Part shown: positions 9,222-18,216 of the stretch, piece by piece
How positions within the stretch are numbered: position 1 is the first letter of the stretch
Layout: every line of letters begins with the position of its first letter
Assembly: GCA_938007995.1 (NCBI GenBank)
Contig: CALLLW010000050.1
Coordinates: forward strand, 1 to 35,982
DNA: 35,982 bases
Source of the DNA: an uncultured Granulosicoccaceae bacterium
Lineage (GTDB): Bacteria; Pseudomonadota; Gammaproteobacteria; Granulosicoccales; Granulosicoccaceae
Reading direction: 5' to 3'
The notes under the pieces: generated by a model
Seen by the model: only the letters and a program-made list of their open reading frames with translations
Told to the model about the DNA's origin: nothing
Database searches by the model: none
Position numbers and translations under genes: made by a program

Positions 9222-10559
9222 ATGGCGGAGTCCCCTCGTACTCCCGGAGTCACAGCTGGCAGACTCGACGCTAAATCGCTGCAAAAGAACTTTGTCGATT
9301 TGCATGGTCCGCTAGACGCTCACGAAGCCAGCGTTGCTGCAGACCGGTGCTATTTTTGTCATGATGCACCGTGTATTACCGCTTGTCCTACCACCATTGA
9401 TATCCCGCTATTTATTCGACAAATAGCCACCAACACTCCTAAGGCTGCTGCCAAAACTATCTTCGATCAGAATATTCTCGGTGGTATGTGTGCCAGGGTA
9501 TGCCCGACCGAAACACTGTGCGAAGAAGCCTGTGTCAGAGAGGCCGCAGAAGGTAAACCGGTAGAGATCGGTCGCCTGCAGCGCTTTGCCACTGACACGT
9601 TGATGAATGATGGCTCGCAACCTTACACACGCGCTGCTTCAACGGGTAAAAAGGTCGCCGTGGTCGGTGCCGGGCCTGCGGGCCTAAGCTGCGCTCATCG
9701 CCTTGCCATGTACGGCCATGACGTAACAATTTACGATGCAAACGAAAAGCCCGGTGGCTTAAATGAATACGGCATCGCAGCTTATAAATCAGTAGATAAC
9801 TTTGCTAATAACGAGGTCAACTGGTTGCTGTCAATTGGTGGAATAGATATCGAGCAGGGTCAGGCACTGGGTCAGGACTTGAGCCTTGCAGATATACAAC
9901 AGCAATACGATGCAGTTTTTCTCGGCGTAGGGCTGGACGGCACCAACAAATTATCAATAGACGGCGCTGCGTTGAATCATGTCACCGACGCGGTAGAGTT
10001 TATTGCTGATGTTCGTCAATCAAAAGACTACACAGATATTGCTGTAGGGCGAAACGTTGTTGTGATTGGTGGTGGTATGACTGCTATCGATGCCGCAGTT
10101 CAGGCCAGGCTGCTGGGCGCTGAAAACGTTAAGGTGGCCTACCGTCGTGGTCAGGACAGTATGAACGCCAGCCGTTGGGAGCAAGACCTTGCCACTGCTA
10201 AAGGTTGTCAGATACTGCCCAATCTTCAACCGCAGTCAATCGACGGTAACAGCAGCGTCAGTTCAATAACCTTTGAATACACCACAACGACTGCAGACGG
10301 CTTGCAGGGAACCGGTGAAACAATAACCCTTACAGCGGACCAGATATTAATGGCAGTGGGTCAAACACTTGAAGGCCAGCCGGATGGCATTGCATTAGAT
10401 ACCGGCAAAATTCAGGTCGATAGTAACGGCAGAACAAGCATCGATGGTATCTGGGCAGGTGGCGATTGTGCCAATGGTGGTGACGATCTCACAGTAACCG
10501 CTGTTGCTGAAGGGCGCGATGCCGCAGAAGACATTCACAAACATCTTTGCGATAACTGA
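9222..10559 (+). CDS. preT: NAD-dependent dihydropyrimidine dehydrogenase, PreT subunit
   Basis: The 445-residue flavin/iron-sulfur subunit passes electrons from NAD(P)H to PreA for reduction of uracil and thymine to 5,6-dihydropyrimidines. The N-terminal GltD-like Fe-S domain has two cysteine sets: Cys43, 46, 51, 55 and Cys90, 94, 100, 104. Gln120 in the IGRLQR motif matches the unusual Gln cluster ligand known in mammalian DPD (Gln156). The FAD motif GAGPAG is at 149-154 and a second nucleotide-binding motif GGGMTA at 283-288; near the C terminus WAGGDCANGG is the typical FAD-contact segment. The ATG at 9222 follows GAGGAAAA. PreA starts 26 bases after the stop. The upstream RutR-type box suggests control by the regulator encoded at 11992. 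Confidence 0.94.
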   Translation: MAESPRTPGVTAGRLDAKSLQKNFVDLHGPLDAHEASVAADRCYFCHDAPCITACPTTIDIPLFIRQIATNTPKAAAKTIFDQNILGGMCARVCPTETLCEEACVREAAEGKPVEIGRLQRFATDTLMNDGSQPYTRAASTGKKVAVVGAGPAGLSCAHRLAMYGHDVTIYDANEKPGGLNEYGIAAYKSVDNFANNEVNWLLSIGGIDIEQGQALGQDLSLADIQQQYDAVFLGVGLDGTNKLSIDGAALNHVTDAVEFIADVRQSKDYTDIAVGRNVVVIGGGMTAIDAAVQARLLGAENVKVAYRRGQDSMNASRWEQDLATAKGCQILPNLQPQSIDGNSSVSSITFEYTTTTADGLQGTGETITLTADQILMAVGQTLEGQPDGIALDTGKIQVDSNGRTSIDGIWAGGDCANGGDDLTVTAVAEGRDAAEDIHKHLCDN

Positions 10560-10585
10560 AAAGCGACAGACTGAAAGGAAGATTA

Positions 10586-11890
10586 ATGGCAGATCTAACC
10601 ACTGACTTTTTAGGCATCCGCACGCCTAATCCGTTCTGGCTCGCATCAGCACCACCGACCGATAAAGAGTACAACGTGCGCCGCGCATTTGAAGCCGGTT
10701 GGGGCGGGGTAGTGTGGAAAACACTGGGTATGGAAGGCCCTCCCATAGTGAACGTAAACGGCGCACGCTATGGCGCTATCTGGGGCGCTGATCGCAGGTT
10801 ACTCGGGCTAAACAATATCGAACTGATCACCGACCGGCCACTGGAAGATAATCTGGTCGAGATAAAGCGCCTTAAAGAAGACTATCCCGACCGGGCCATT
10901 ATTGTATCTTTAATGGTGCCGTGCGAGGAACAGGCGTGGAAAGACATATTGGCCCGCGTCGATGAAACCGGTGCGGATGGTATAGAACTTAATTTTGGTT
11001 GCCCGCATGGTATGGCGGAGCGAGGCATGGGATCTGCCGTCGGTCAAGTGCCTGAATACATCGAGATGGTGACCCGCTGGTGCAAGGAAAACTACAACAA
11101 ACCGGTCATCGTAAAACTCACGCCAAACATCACAGATATACGCTTCGCTGCTCGTGCAGCAAAAGCCGGTGGTGCAGACGCGGTGAGTTTGATTAACACA
11201 ATCAATTCTATTACCTCAGTCAACCTCGATACCATGTCACCGGAACCTTCGATTGATGGCAAAGGTACACACGGTGGTTACTGTGGCCCTGCTGTTAAGC
11301 CAATTGCCATGCACATGGTGGCAGAGATAGCGCGCGATACTGAAACATCGGGGTTTCCGATTTCTGCCATTGGTGGTGTGACTACCTGGCGTGACGCTGC
11401 AGAGTTTATGGTTACCGGTGCCGGCAATGTACAAGTGTGTACTGCTGCGATGACCTATGGCTTCAAGATCGTGGCGGAGATGATCAGCGGCATGTCAGAC
11501 TGGATGGACAGCAAAGATTATAAAAACACGTCAGAGTTTATGGGGCAGGCAGTGCCCAATGTCACCGACTGGCAGTACCTTAATCTTAATTATGTTGCCA
11601 AGGCGAAAATTGATCAGGATTCCTGTATTAAGTGCGGACGCTGTTATGCCGCCTGCGAAGATACCTCTCACCAGGCTATATGGATGAAAGAGGGTCGGGT
11701 GTTTGAAGTCAACGATGCCGAGTGCGTTGCATGTAATCTTTGCGTTAACGTTTGTCCGGTTGAAGACTGTATTACCATGGAGCCAATGCAAGTTGGCCAG
11801 ACTGATCCACGTACCGGTAAAAAAGTTGTTGCTGAGTATGGCAACTGGACAACCCACCCGAATAATCCGAGCGCCCTTGAAGAAGCCTGA
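10586..11890 (+). CDS. preA: NAD-dependent dihydropyrimidine dehydrogenase, PreA catalytic subunit
   Basis: This 434-residue protein is the FMN TIM-barrel half of dihydropyrimidine dehydrogenase, homologous to dihydroorotate dehydrogenase, and carries out the uracil/thymine reduction. The active-site Cys139 and His141 sit in NFGCPHG, matching Cys671 and His673 of pig DPD; the Ser670 position is Gly138 here. The C terminus has two ferredoxin-type [4Fe-4S] motifs: Cys347/350/353/357 and Cys380/383/386/390. These take electrons from PreT. AAAGGAAG precedes the ATG at a normal distance. The length fits bacterial PydA/PreA. No clear terminator follows; a 101-base gap separates it from the convergent regulator gene. 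Confidence 0.95.
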   Translation: MADLTTDFLGIRTPNPFWLASAPPTDKEYNVRRAFEAGWGGVVWKTLGMEGPPIVNVNGARYGAIWGADRRLLGLNNIELITDRPLEDNLVEIKRLKEDYPDRAIIVSLMVPCEEQAWKDILARVDETGADGIELNFGCPHGMAERGMGSAVGQVPEYIEMVTRWCKENYNKPVIVKLTPNITDIRFAARAAKAGGADAVSLINTINSITSVNLDTMSPEPSIDGKGTHGGYCGPAVKPIAMHMVAEIARDTETSGFPISAIGGVTTWRDAAEFMVTGAGNVQVCTAAMTYGFKIVAEMISGMSDWMDSKDYKNTSEFMGQAVPNVTDWQYLNLNYVAKAKIDQDSCIKCGRCYAACEDTSHQAIWMKEGRVFEVNDAECVACNLCVNVCPVEDCITMEPMQVGQTDPRTGKKVVAEYGNWTTHPNNPSALEEA

Positions 11891-11991
11891 TCAAGTGCGA
11901 AAAATAACTTCAGGTAACGCATGAGTTCATAATAAAACATGAGTGACAAGTATACATGAGTCCTGAATGAATACGGGTAGGGAGCAACAAT

Positions 11992-12612
11992 TTATACCTG
12001 TAGCATTCTTGAAAACAACGTGGTCAGATACGCTTCTGCATCTGGGTACGGGTCAGTGTCTGCTCCCACTACTGCCTGTATCTGAGCATCAAAGTCTGCA
12101 TAGTGTTGAGTCAGCGACCAGATCGAGAAAATAAGATGCACGGGATCAACATCACGAATCTTTCCTGTCATAACCCAGCGTTGAATCAACTTGCTCTTTT
12201 CATTAACAAGTTGTTTCAACTCGCCACTAAGCAGGTGTTGTATGCGAGTTGCGCCCTGCAAAATTTCATTGGCGAAGAGTCGGCTTTCACGCGGATAATC
12301 CCGACTCATCTGCAACTTGCGCTTAACGTAGTTAAGTATATTATCCAGTGGCTCCCCTTCATCATTCAGTTCACGCAGCGGGTCGAGCCAGGTTTGCATA
12401 AGCTTGTCTATCAAGGCCGTATGAATCGCTTCTTTGGATTCAAAGTAGTAGAGCAGGTTTGGCTTCGACATACCCGCTTCAAGAGCAATCGCATCGAGCG
12501 TCGCACCGCGAAAACCCTGTGCGGCAAACACAGACAATGCCGCAGTATGGATTCTCGCCGTCTTCTCTTTTTGAATGCGCGTTTGCGCTTTGCCGTTTGC
12601 TTCTTGTCGCAT
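11992..12612 (-). CDS. RutR-like TetR-family transcriptional regulator
   Basis: The 206-residue protein has an N-terminal TetR helix-turn-helix (~residues 18-64, with GFRGATLDAIALEAGMSKP and NLLYYFESKEAI) and a ligand domain of the YcdC/RutR C-terminal type, including the SLTQHYADFDAQIQAVVG segment near 165-185. E. coli RutR binds uracil or thymine and represses pyrimidine degradation. The gene lies between preTA and the hydrolase genes and is read divergently from the latter. A RutR-type box stands before preT, so control of this locus is the natural reading. No clear box was seen in the 145-bp intergenic region with the amidohydrolase gene. The ribosome binding site is weak. It may be called PydR or RutR depending on the nomenclature followed. 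Confidence 0.88.
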   Translation of the reverse strand: MRQEANGKAQTRIQKEKTARIHTAALSVFAAQGFRGATLDAIALEAGMSKPNLLYYFESKEAIHTALIDKLMQTWLDPLRELNDEGEPLDNILNYVKRKLQMSRDYPRESRLFANEILQGATRIQHLLSGELKQLVNEKSKLIQRWVMTGKIRDVDPVHLIFSIWSLTQHYADFDAQIQAVVGADTDPYPDAEAYLTTLFSRMLQV

Positions 12613-12684
12613 ACTGACGTTGATAGAGGTTTAGTTACAACACATACTATCGGCAATTCTGCGGTCAGGTGAATATTTTTACTG

Positions 12685-12696
12685 ATACTGCAGTAT
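12685..12696. repeat. 12-bp perfect palindrome between regulator and amidohydrolase genes
   Basis: ATACTGCAGTAT lies in the divergent promoter region. It does not match the RutR consensus. It might be an operator half-site pair, but no second copy was found. Confidence 0.4.
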
Positions 12697-12757
12697 GGCC
12701 TTCACTTGCTTGTATTCGGGCGATGATTGATTCGCCTTACCATCGGGAGAATTTTTG

Positions 12758-14017
12758 ATGTCTGCAGACACTGAATCACGCGCAAACATACGCATAAACC
12801 CGGAGCGCTTGTGGGATAGCCTCATGGAGATGGCAAAGATCGGCCCCGGCATTGCCGGTGGCAATAATCGTCAAACCCTCACCGATGAAGATGCTGAGGG
12901 CAGAGCGCTGTTTCAAGCCTGGTGTGAAGATGCCGGTTGCAGCATGGGTGTCGATGAAATGGGTAATATGTTTGCCACCCGTGCCGGTGAAGATCCGGAT
13001 GCACTACCGGTGTACGTCGGCTCTCATCTTGATACACAGCCGACAGGCGGCAAATATGATGGCGTGCTCGGGGTGCTTGGCGGGCTGGAGCTGGTTCGAA
13101 CACTAAATGATCTTGGTATCAAAACTAAACATCCCATCGTTATCACTAACTGGACCAACGAAGAGGGCACTCGCTACGCACCTGCCATGCTGGCTTCAGG
13201 AGTATTTGCCGGTAAGCACACGCTGCAGTGGGGTTATGATCGTGTTGATGCCAATGGCAAGCGCTTCGGTGATGAACTGGAACGCATCGGCTGGAAAGGT
13301 CCCGAGAAAGTCGGTGATCGTAAAATGCATGCCATGTTCGAGTTACACATTGAGCAAGGGCCCATCCTCGAAGCCGAGAAAAAAGATATTGGTGTGGTCA
13401 CTCACGGGCAGGGCCTGCGCTGGATTGAATGCACCGTAACAGGTAAAGAAAGTCACACCGGCTCCACGCCTATGCATATGCGTAAAAACGCCGGGCGCGG
13501 TCTGGCACAGATTACCGAACTGGTGCATGAGATCGCGATGAAAAACCAACCCAACGCGGTCGGTGCCATCGGTCATATTGATGTGTACCCAAACTCGAGA
13601 AATATTATTCCGGGTAAAGTGGTATTCACGGTTGATATGCGAACCCACATACTCGAGAAATTAAACGGCATGGTGGATGAATTCATGCAGAAAGCACCGG
13701 CACTGTGTGAGGAAATCGGCGTACAGTTTGAAGCTGAAATCGTTGGTCAGTTTGATCCACCGGCATTCAATGAGAACTGCGTTAACGCAGTAAGAGACGC
13801 CGCTGAAAGTCTTGGCTTCTCACACATGGATATTGTCTCGGGTGCCGGTCATGATGCGTGCTGGATTAACGATATTGCACCTACCGCGATGATCATGTGC
13901 CCTTGTGTTGATGGGCTGTCGCACAATGAGGCTGAAGAAATTTCCATTGAATGGGCCACAGCCGGAGTCGATGTGCTGTTTCATGCGGCGGTTAACACGG
14001 CGCAGATTGTCGAGTAG
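12758..14017 (+). CDS. N-carbamoyl-beta-alanine amidohydrolase (beta-ureidopropionase), M20 type
   Basis: The 419-residue Zn-dependent hydrolase of the hydantoinase/carbamoylase (HyuC/AmaB/PydC) group performs the last step of reductive pyrimidine breakdown: N-carbamoyl-beta-alanine to beta-alanine, CO2 and ammonia. Metal ligands of the M20 fold are visible: His90 (GSHLDTQPTGGKYDG) and Asp101, Glu135/Glu136 (WTNEEGTR), His197 (ELHIEQGP) and His389 (GLSHNE). The carbamoyl/carboxylate site segments GSTPMHMRKN and SGAGHDACW are present. ATG at 12758 is preferred over the adjacent TTG at 12755, because GGGAGA at 12745-12750 is well spaced. The gene lies directly before dihydropyrimidinase. An allantoate or L-carbamoylase specificity cannot be excluded from motifs alone, but the context fits beta-ureidopropionase. 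Confidence 0.9.
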   Translation: MSADTESRANIRINPERLWDSLMEMAKIGPGIAGGNNRQTLTDEDAEGRALFQAWCEDAGCSMGVDEMGNMFATRAGEDPDALPVYVGSHLDTQPTGGKYDGVLGVLGGLELVRTLNDLGIKTKHPIVITNWTNEEGTRYAPAMLASGVFAGKHTLQWGYDRVDANGKRFGDELERIGWKGPEKVGDRKMHAMFELHIEQGPILEAEKKDIGVVTHGQGLRWIECTVTGKESHTGSTPMHMRKNAGRGLAQITELVHEIAMKNQPNAVGAIGHIDVYPNSRNIIPGKVVFTVDMRTHILEKLNGMVDEFMQKAPALCEEIGVQFEAEIVGQFDPPAFNENCVNAVRDAAESLGFSHMDIVSGAGHDACWINDIAPTAMIMCPCVDGLSHNEAEEISIEWATAGVDVLFHAAVNTAQIVE

Positions 14018-14049
14018 CCATTAAGCCAATCGTCAAGTACAAAATAACT

Positions 14050-14066
14050 GTGTTGCGTCACAACAC
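14050..14066. repeat. Small inverted repeat before the dihydropyrimidinase gene
   Basis: GTGTTG (14050-14055) and CAACAC (14061-14066) flank a five-base loop in the 78-bp gap. It may form a short mRNA hairpin; no T-tract follows. Confidence 0.4.
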
Positions 14067-14095
14067 CGCAGCGAGAAAATCAGAGAGGATTCTAC

Positions 14096-15550
14096 ATGAG
14101 TACAGTCATTAAAAACGGTACCGTCGTTACGGCAGATCTCAGCTATAGCGCAGATGTGTTAATAGACAATGGCGTGATCATCGAAATCGGCAGCAACCTC
14201 ACTGGCAAGTCAGAGCTGGATGCAACAGGTTGCTACATCATGCCCGGTGGCATTGATCCGCACGTACACCTTGAAATGCCTTTTATGGGTACGTACTCAT
14301 CAGATGATTTTGAAAGTGGCACGCGAGCAGGACTTGCCGGTGGTACCACGATGGTGGTTGACTTCTGTCTGCCGAATCAGGGCGAAAGTCTGCTTGACGC
14401 AATTCAGCGCTGGGATAACAAGTCCACTCGTGCCAATTGCGATTACTCTTTTCACATGGCAGTCACCTGGTGGGGCGAGCAGGTATTCAAAGACATGAAA
14501 ACCGTTGTACAGGAACGTGGCATCAATACATTCAAACACTTCCTGGCTTACAAAGGTGCACTAATGGTCAACGACGATGAGTTATTCTCATCGTTTAAAC
14601 GGCTTGCTGAACTCGGCGCCACTGCGATGGTGCATGCAGAGAACGGTGATGTCGTCGCAGAAATGACAGCAAAGCTACTGGCAGACGGCAATACCGGCCC
14701 TGAGGCCCATGCGTATTCCAGACCCACCCAGGTAGAGGGTGAAGCCACCAATCGTGCCATCATGATTGCAGATATGGCCGGTGTACCTTTGTACGTTGTT
14801 CATACCTCCTGTGAAGAAGCCCATGAAGCAATCAGACGCGCACGGCAAAACGGTAAAAGAGTCTGGGGTGAGCCACTGATTCAGCACCTGACGCTGGATG
14901 AAAGCGAATACTTCAACAAAGACTGGGATCACGCCGCACGCCGCGTGATGTCACCGCCATTCAGAAGCAAACAACATCAGGATAGCTTATGGTCAGGGCT
15001 GATGTCAGGTTCGTTGAGTGTGGTGGCGACTGATCACTGTGCATTTACCACCGAGCAGAAAAGAAGCGGCGTTGGAGACTTCTCAAAAATTCCAAATGGT
15101 ACCGGTGGCCTTGAAGATCGCCTGCCAATGTTATGGACGCATGGTGTGGCAACCGGAAGGCTGACGCCCAATGAATTTGTTGCAGTGACTTCAACCAATA
15201 TCGCAAAGATACTCAACTGCTACCCGAAGAAAGGTGCGGTATTGGTGGGTGCCGATGCTGATCTGGTTGTATGGGACCCTGAGAAAGAAAAAACCATACA
15301 GGCAAGTACTCAACAGTCAGCCATTGATTACAATGTTTTTGAAGGTCACCATGTGAAAGGTCTGCCACGCTTTACGTTAACCCGCGGCAAAGTGGCTATT
15401 CACGATGGTGAAGTCAAAACCGAAGAGGGCCATGGCGAGTTCGTCAAGCGTGAAGCCAATGCACCGGTAAACCAATCACTGTCACAATGGAAAGAACTCA
15501 CCGCACCCAGACCGGTAGAGCGTACCGGCATACCTGCAACCGGTGTTTAG
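14096..15550 (+). CDS. hydA: Dihydropyrimidinase (D-hydantoinase)
   Basis: The 484-residue cytoplasmic amidohydrolase opens 5,6-dihydrouracil/dihydrothymine to N-carbamoyl-beta-alanine or its methyl analogue, between PreTA and the amidohydrolase. The binuclear metal site is complete: His56 and His58 (GGIDPHVHLEMP), Lys153 for carboxylation (FKHFLAYKG), His180 (MVHAENGD), His236 (YVVHTSC) and Asp312 (VATDHC). The dihydropyrimidinase-type loop with GTYSSDDFESG follows the HxH motif. The ATG at 14096 follows AGAGGAT. The order amidohydrolase, dihydropyrimidinase, ABC transporter, with short gaps and a single strand, suggests one transcript from about 12.7 kb to 19.2 kb. Confidence 0.95.
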   Translation: MSTVIKNGTVVTADLSYSADVLIDNGVIIEIGSNLTGKSELDATGCYIMPGGIDPHVHLEMPFMGTYSSDDFESGTRAGLAGGTTMVVDFCLPNQGESLLDAIQRWDNKSTRANCDYSFHMAVTWWGEQVFKDMKTVVQERGINTFKHFLAYKGALMVNDDELFSSFKRLAELGATAMVHAENGDVVAEMTAKLLADGNTGPEAHAYSRPTQVEGEATNRAIMIADMAGVPLYVVHTSCEEAHEAIRRARQNGKRVWGEPLIQHLTLDESEYFNKDWDHAARRVMSPPFRSKQHQDSLWSGLMSGSLSVVATDHCAFTTEQKRSGVGDFSKIPNGTGGLEDRLPMLWTHGVATGRLTPNEFVAVTSTNIAKILNCYPKKGAVLVGADADLVVWDPEKEKTIQASTQQSAIDYNVFEGHHVKGLPRFTLTRGKVAIHDGEVKTEEGHGEFVKREANAPVNQSLSQWKELTAPRPVERTGIPATGV

Positions 15551-15590
15551 GTACGGATGCACGGTTCAACCACACAGAGAATAATATCGT

Positions 15591-16370
15591 ATGCATGAAC
15601 CGGTCATTCAAGCGCGGGATTTATCCCTGACCTTTAAGACCAATGACGGACCGGTGCACGCGTTGAGTAACGTGAACCTTGATATCCATCAGGGCGAGTT
15701 TGTCAGTTTTATTGGCCCGTCCGGTTGTGGCAAAACAACTCTCCTGCGTGTGATTGCCGATCTTGAATCTCCAACCGGAGGTGTTGTAACGGTCAACGGC
15801 TTAACCGCTGAACAAGCACGGCTGAAGCGTGCTTATGGGTATGTATTTCAGGCGGCAGGGCTTTATCCGTGGCGCACCATTGGCGGCAACATCCGGTTGC
15901 CGCTTGAGATCATGGGCTATAGCAAAGTAGAAAAGAAGGCCAGAGTGGCCAGTACGCTTGAGCTGGTGGAACTGGCCGGTTTTGAAAAGAAGTTTCCATG
16001 GCAACTGTCTGGCGGTATGCAGCAACGCGCGTCTATCGCACGCGCACTGGCCTTTGATGCAGATATACTGCTGATGGACGAACCGTTCGGCGCACTGGAT
16101 GAAATTGTTCGTGATCATTTGAACGAACAGCTGTTATCACTTTGGTCAAAGACCGGCAAGACCATCGCGTTTGTCACTCACTCGATTCCGGAAGCGGTTT
16201 TTCTCTCCAGTAAAATTGTGGTGATGTCCCCACGGCCCGGGCGTATAACCGATGTTATTGACAGCCCGTTGCCTCAAGATAGAGCCCTTGAAATTCGCGA
16301 CACACCTGAATTTCTTGAGATAGCTCATCGTGTTCGCGAAGGATTGCGCGCCGGACACAGCTATGACTGA
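15591..16370 (+). CDS. ABC transporter ATP-binding protein (nitrate/taurine/THI5-type importer)
   Basis: This 259-residue ATPase is of the SsuB/TauB/ThiZ type. Walker A is GPSGCGKT (42-49), the signature is LSGGMQQRASIARAL, Walker B is ILLMDEPFGALDE and the switch His is in VTHSIPEA. It energises the importer formed by the two following permeases and the binding protein. It begins 40 bases after the dihydropyrimidinase stop, so uptake of pyrimidines or their breakdown intermediates is the likely job. The substrate is not shown by the sequence. Confidence 0.92.
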   Translation: MHEPVIQARDLSLTFKTNDGPVHALSNVNLDIHQGEFVSFIGPSGCGKTTLLRVIADLESPTGGVVTVNGLTAEQARLKRAYGYVFQAAGLYPWRTIGGNIRLPLEIMGYSKVEKKARVASTLELVELAGFEKKFPWQLSGGMQQRASIARALAFDADILLMDEPFGALDEIVRDHLNEQLLSLWSKTGKTIAFVTHSIPEAVFLSSKIVVMSPRPGRITDVIDSPLPQDRALEIRDTPEFLEIAHRVREGLRAGHSYD

Positions 16371-16399
16371 TTCAGTGGCAGCGGCAAAGGAGGGCACCC

Positions 16400-17332
16400 A
16401 TGCGTAATGTTGTGCCGGTGCTGACTGTACTTGCTATGTTAGTTGCATTTTGGTGGGCCGCTGTGGCACCAATGAATATGCGAGCTGCACTCGATGTCGC
16501 AGAGCGCGCCGGCAGCACGGTGATACCAACGGGTTCTGTGGAACGCAGAAGTGTTCCGGTGCTGAAGCTGATGCTGGATAACCATCAACATATCGCATCA
16601 GGCTATTCGCTTAAAAGACCAAGACTACCAACGCCTTCACAAGTGGGCGCGGAACTCTGGAAGACTACCGGCGCTATGGCAATCAAGGGTCGGGCTTTCT
16701 CAAAGCGCTCATTGATTCACCATAGCTGGATCACTTTACAGTCAACGCTTTGGGGGTTTTTACTCGGTACAACGCTTGGCATTCTTGGTGCGATTGCGAT
16801 TGTTTATAGTCGGGTGGCTAACATGAGCTTAATGCCATGGGCGGTAATCAGCCAGACCATACCGATTGTCGCGCTGGCACCGATGATCATTGTGTTATCA
16901 AATCAGCTCGGTATTCAGGAACGCGGTGTGCCAAAGGCTATTATCGCTGCATACCTTTGTTATTTTCCCGTGTTGGTCAGTATGGTTAAAGGATTGCGTT
17001 CACCTGCTGCCTCTGAACTTGACTTACTAAAAACCTATGGCGCTGGCGGACTGCAGAGCTTCTTTAAATTACGCTTACCGGCAAGTGTGCCGTTTTTATT
17101 TACTTCGTTAAAAGTCGGTATTGCAGCGGCACTGGTGGGGACCATTGTTGGTGAATTACCCACCGGTGCGATCAGTGGCCTTGGCGCACGCATCCTGATT
17201 GGTGATCAGTTCGGCACACCGCTGGCTATCTGGTCTGCGTTATTCGCCGCGGCAATTCTAGCCGGTGTGTTGGTTACGCTGCTGGATATTATGCAGAGAA
17301 TAACGCTGCATAAGATGGGGTTCAGAGCATGA
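16400..17332 (+). CDS. ABC transporter permease (pyrimidine-locus importer, subunit 1)
   Basis: The 310-residue inner-membrane protein has an N-terminal membrane helix, a periplasmic stretch of ~70 residues and then five to six helices of the BPD_transp_1 fold. The ATPase-coupling (EAA-like) loop is around LLKTYGAGGLQSFFKLRLPA. A strong AAGGAGGG precedes the ATG. The stop overlaps the next permease start by four bases (ATGA). It pairs with the next permease to form a heterodimeric channel. The periplasmic insertion between helix 1 and the core is longer than in the partner. Confidence 0.9.
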   Translation: MRNVVPVLTVLAMLVAFWWAAVAPMNMRAALDVAERAGSTVIPTGSVERRSVPVLKLMLDNHQHIASGYSLKRPRLPTPSQVGAELWKTTGAMAIKGRAFSKRSLIHHSWITLQSTLWGFLLGTTLGILGAIAIVYSRVANMSLMPWAVISQTIPIVALAPMIIVLSNQLGIQERGVPKAIIAAYLCYFPVLVSMVKGLRSPAASELDLLKTYGAGGLQSFFKLRLPASVPFLFTSLKVGIAAALVGTIVGELPTGAISGLGARILIGDQFGTPLAIWSALFAAAILAGVLVTLLDIMQRITLHKMGFRA

Positions 17333-18174
17333 TCTGGCTGGTCGGTGCATTGGTATTCTGGATAGCAGCCTGGGCTCTGAACGTCTGGCTGGCTAACAGT
17401 AAAGCGTCAGATCATTTTACATTGCGCGTTGCAATACCTGTGCTTTTTGGTGTCACGTTATTGGTCTTGTGGGAAGGCGTGGTACGTGGCCTCGATATAT
17501 CTCAGGTGATATTACCTGCACCCAGCCAGATAGGTAGCACCATCATTAACTCTACCGAAACACTGTGGGTTGATTTCAATCAGACGGTTATAAAAGGTGC
17601 ATTACGTGGCTTTATTATCGGTGCGCTAGCGGCATTTCTTACCGCCATTGTTATTGATCGCAGTAGTTTTCTCACACGTGGGCTACTGCCGATTGGCAAT
17701 TTTGTTGCCGCACTCCCCATTGTTGGTATTGCACCGATTCTGGTTAACTGGTTTGGCTTTGACTGGCAATCGAAAGCTGCCGTGGTTGTTGTGATGGTAT
17801 TTTTTCCGGTGCTGGTCAATACCGTACAGGGGCTCCGGGAATCAGACAGAATGCAGCGCGATCTGATGCGCACCTATGCTGCAGGATATCTGCAAACCCT
17901 GCTTAAGCTACGATTGCCGGCTGCCATGCCGTTTGTTTTTAACGGTTTGAAGATCGCAACCACACTGGCGCTCATCGGTGCGATAGTCGCGGAGTATTTT
18001 GGCTCACCTACGCGTGGAATGGGCTTTCGTATTTCGACCGGAGTAGGTAGTCTGGACATTGATCTGGTTTGGGCAGAGATTGCAGTGGCGGCTCTGGCTG
18101 GATCATTTTTTTACGGGCTTGTGGCCTGGCTTGAAAAACGGGTGACATTCTGGCACCCATCACAAACCGGCTGA
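17329..18174 (+). CDS. ABC transporter permease (pyrimidine-locus importer, subunit 2)
   Basis: This 281-residue inner-membrane protein of the BPD_transp_1 (SsuC/TauC-like) family has about seven hydrophobic segments. The coupling-loop motif is LMRTYAAGYLQTLLKLRLPAA, which parallels the one in the first permease. Its start overlaps the first permease's stop, and the binding protein gene follows closely. Part of the importer for the pyrimidine locus. Confidence 0.9.
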   Translation: MIWLVGALVFWIAAWALNVWLANSKASDHFTLRVAIPVLFGVTLLVLWEGVVRGLDISQVILPAPSQIGSTIINSTETLWVDFNQTVIKGALRGFIIGALAAFLTAIVIDRSSFLTRGLLPIGNFVAALPIVGIAPILVNWFGFDWQSKAAVVVVMVFFPVLVNTVQGLRESDRMQRDLMRTYAAGYLQTLLKLRLPAAMPFVFNGLKIATTLALIGAIVAEYFGSPTRGMGFRISTGVGSLDIDLVWAEIAVAALAGSFFYGLVAWLEKRVTFWHPSQTG

Positions 18175-18216
18175 GAAATCAGCTTGCACACTGAAACACA
18201 ACCGAGGGGAAATACC

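Noticed and set aside
16142..16150. TTTGGTCAAAG resembling half of a RutR box
   Set aside because: It lies inside the ABC ATPase coding sequence and lacks the second half-site.
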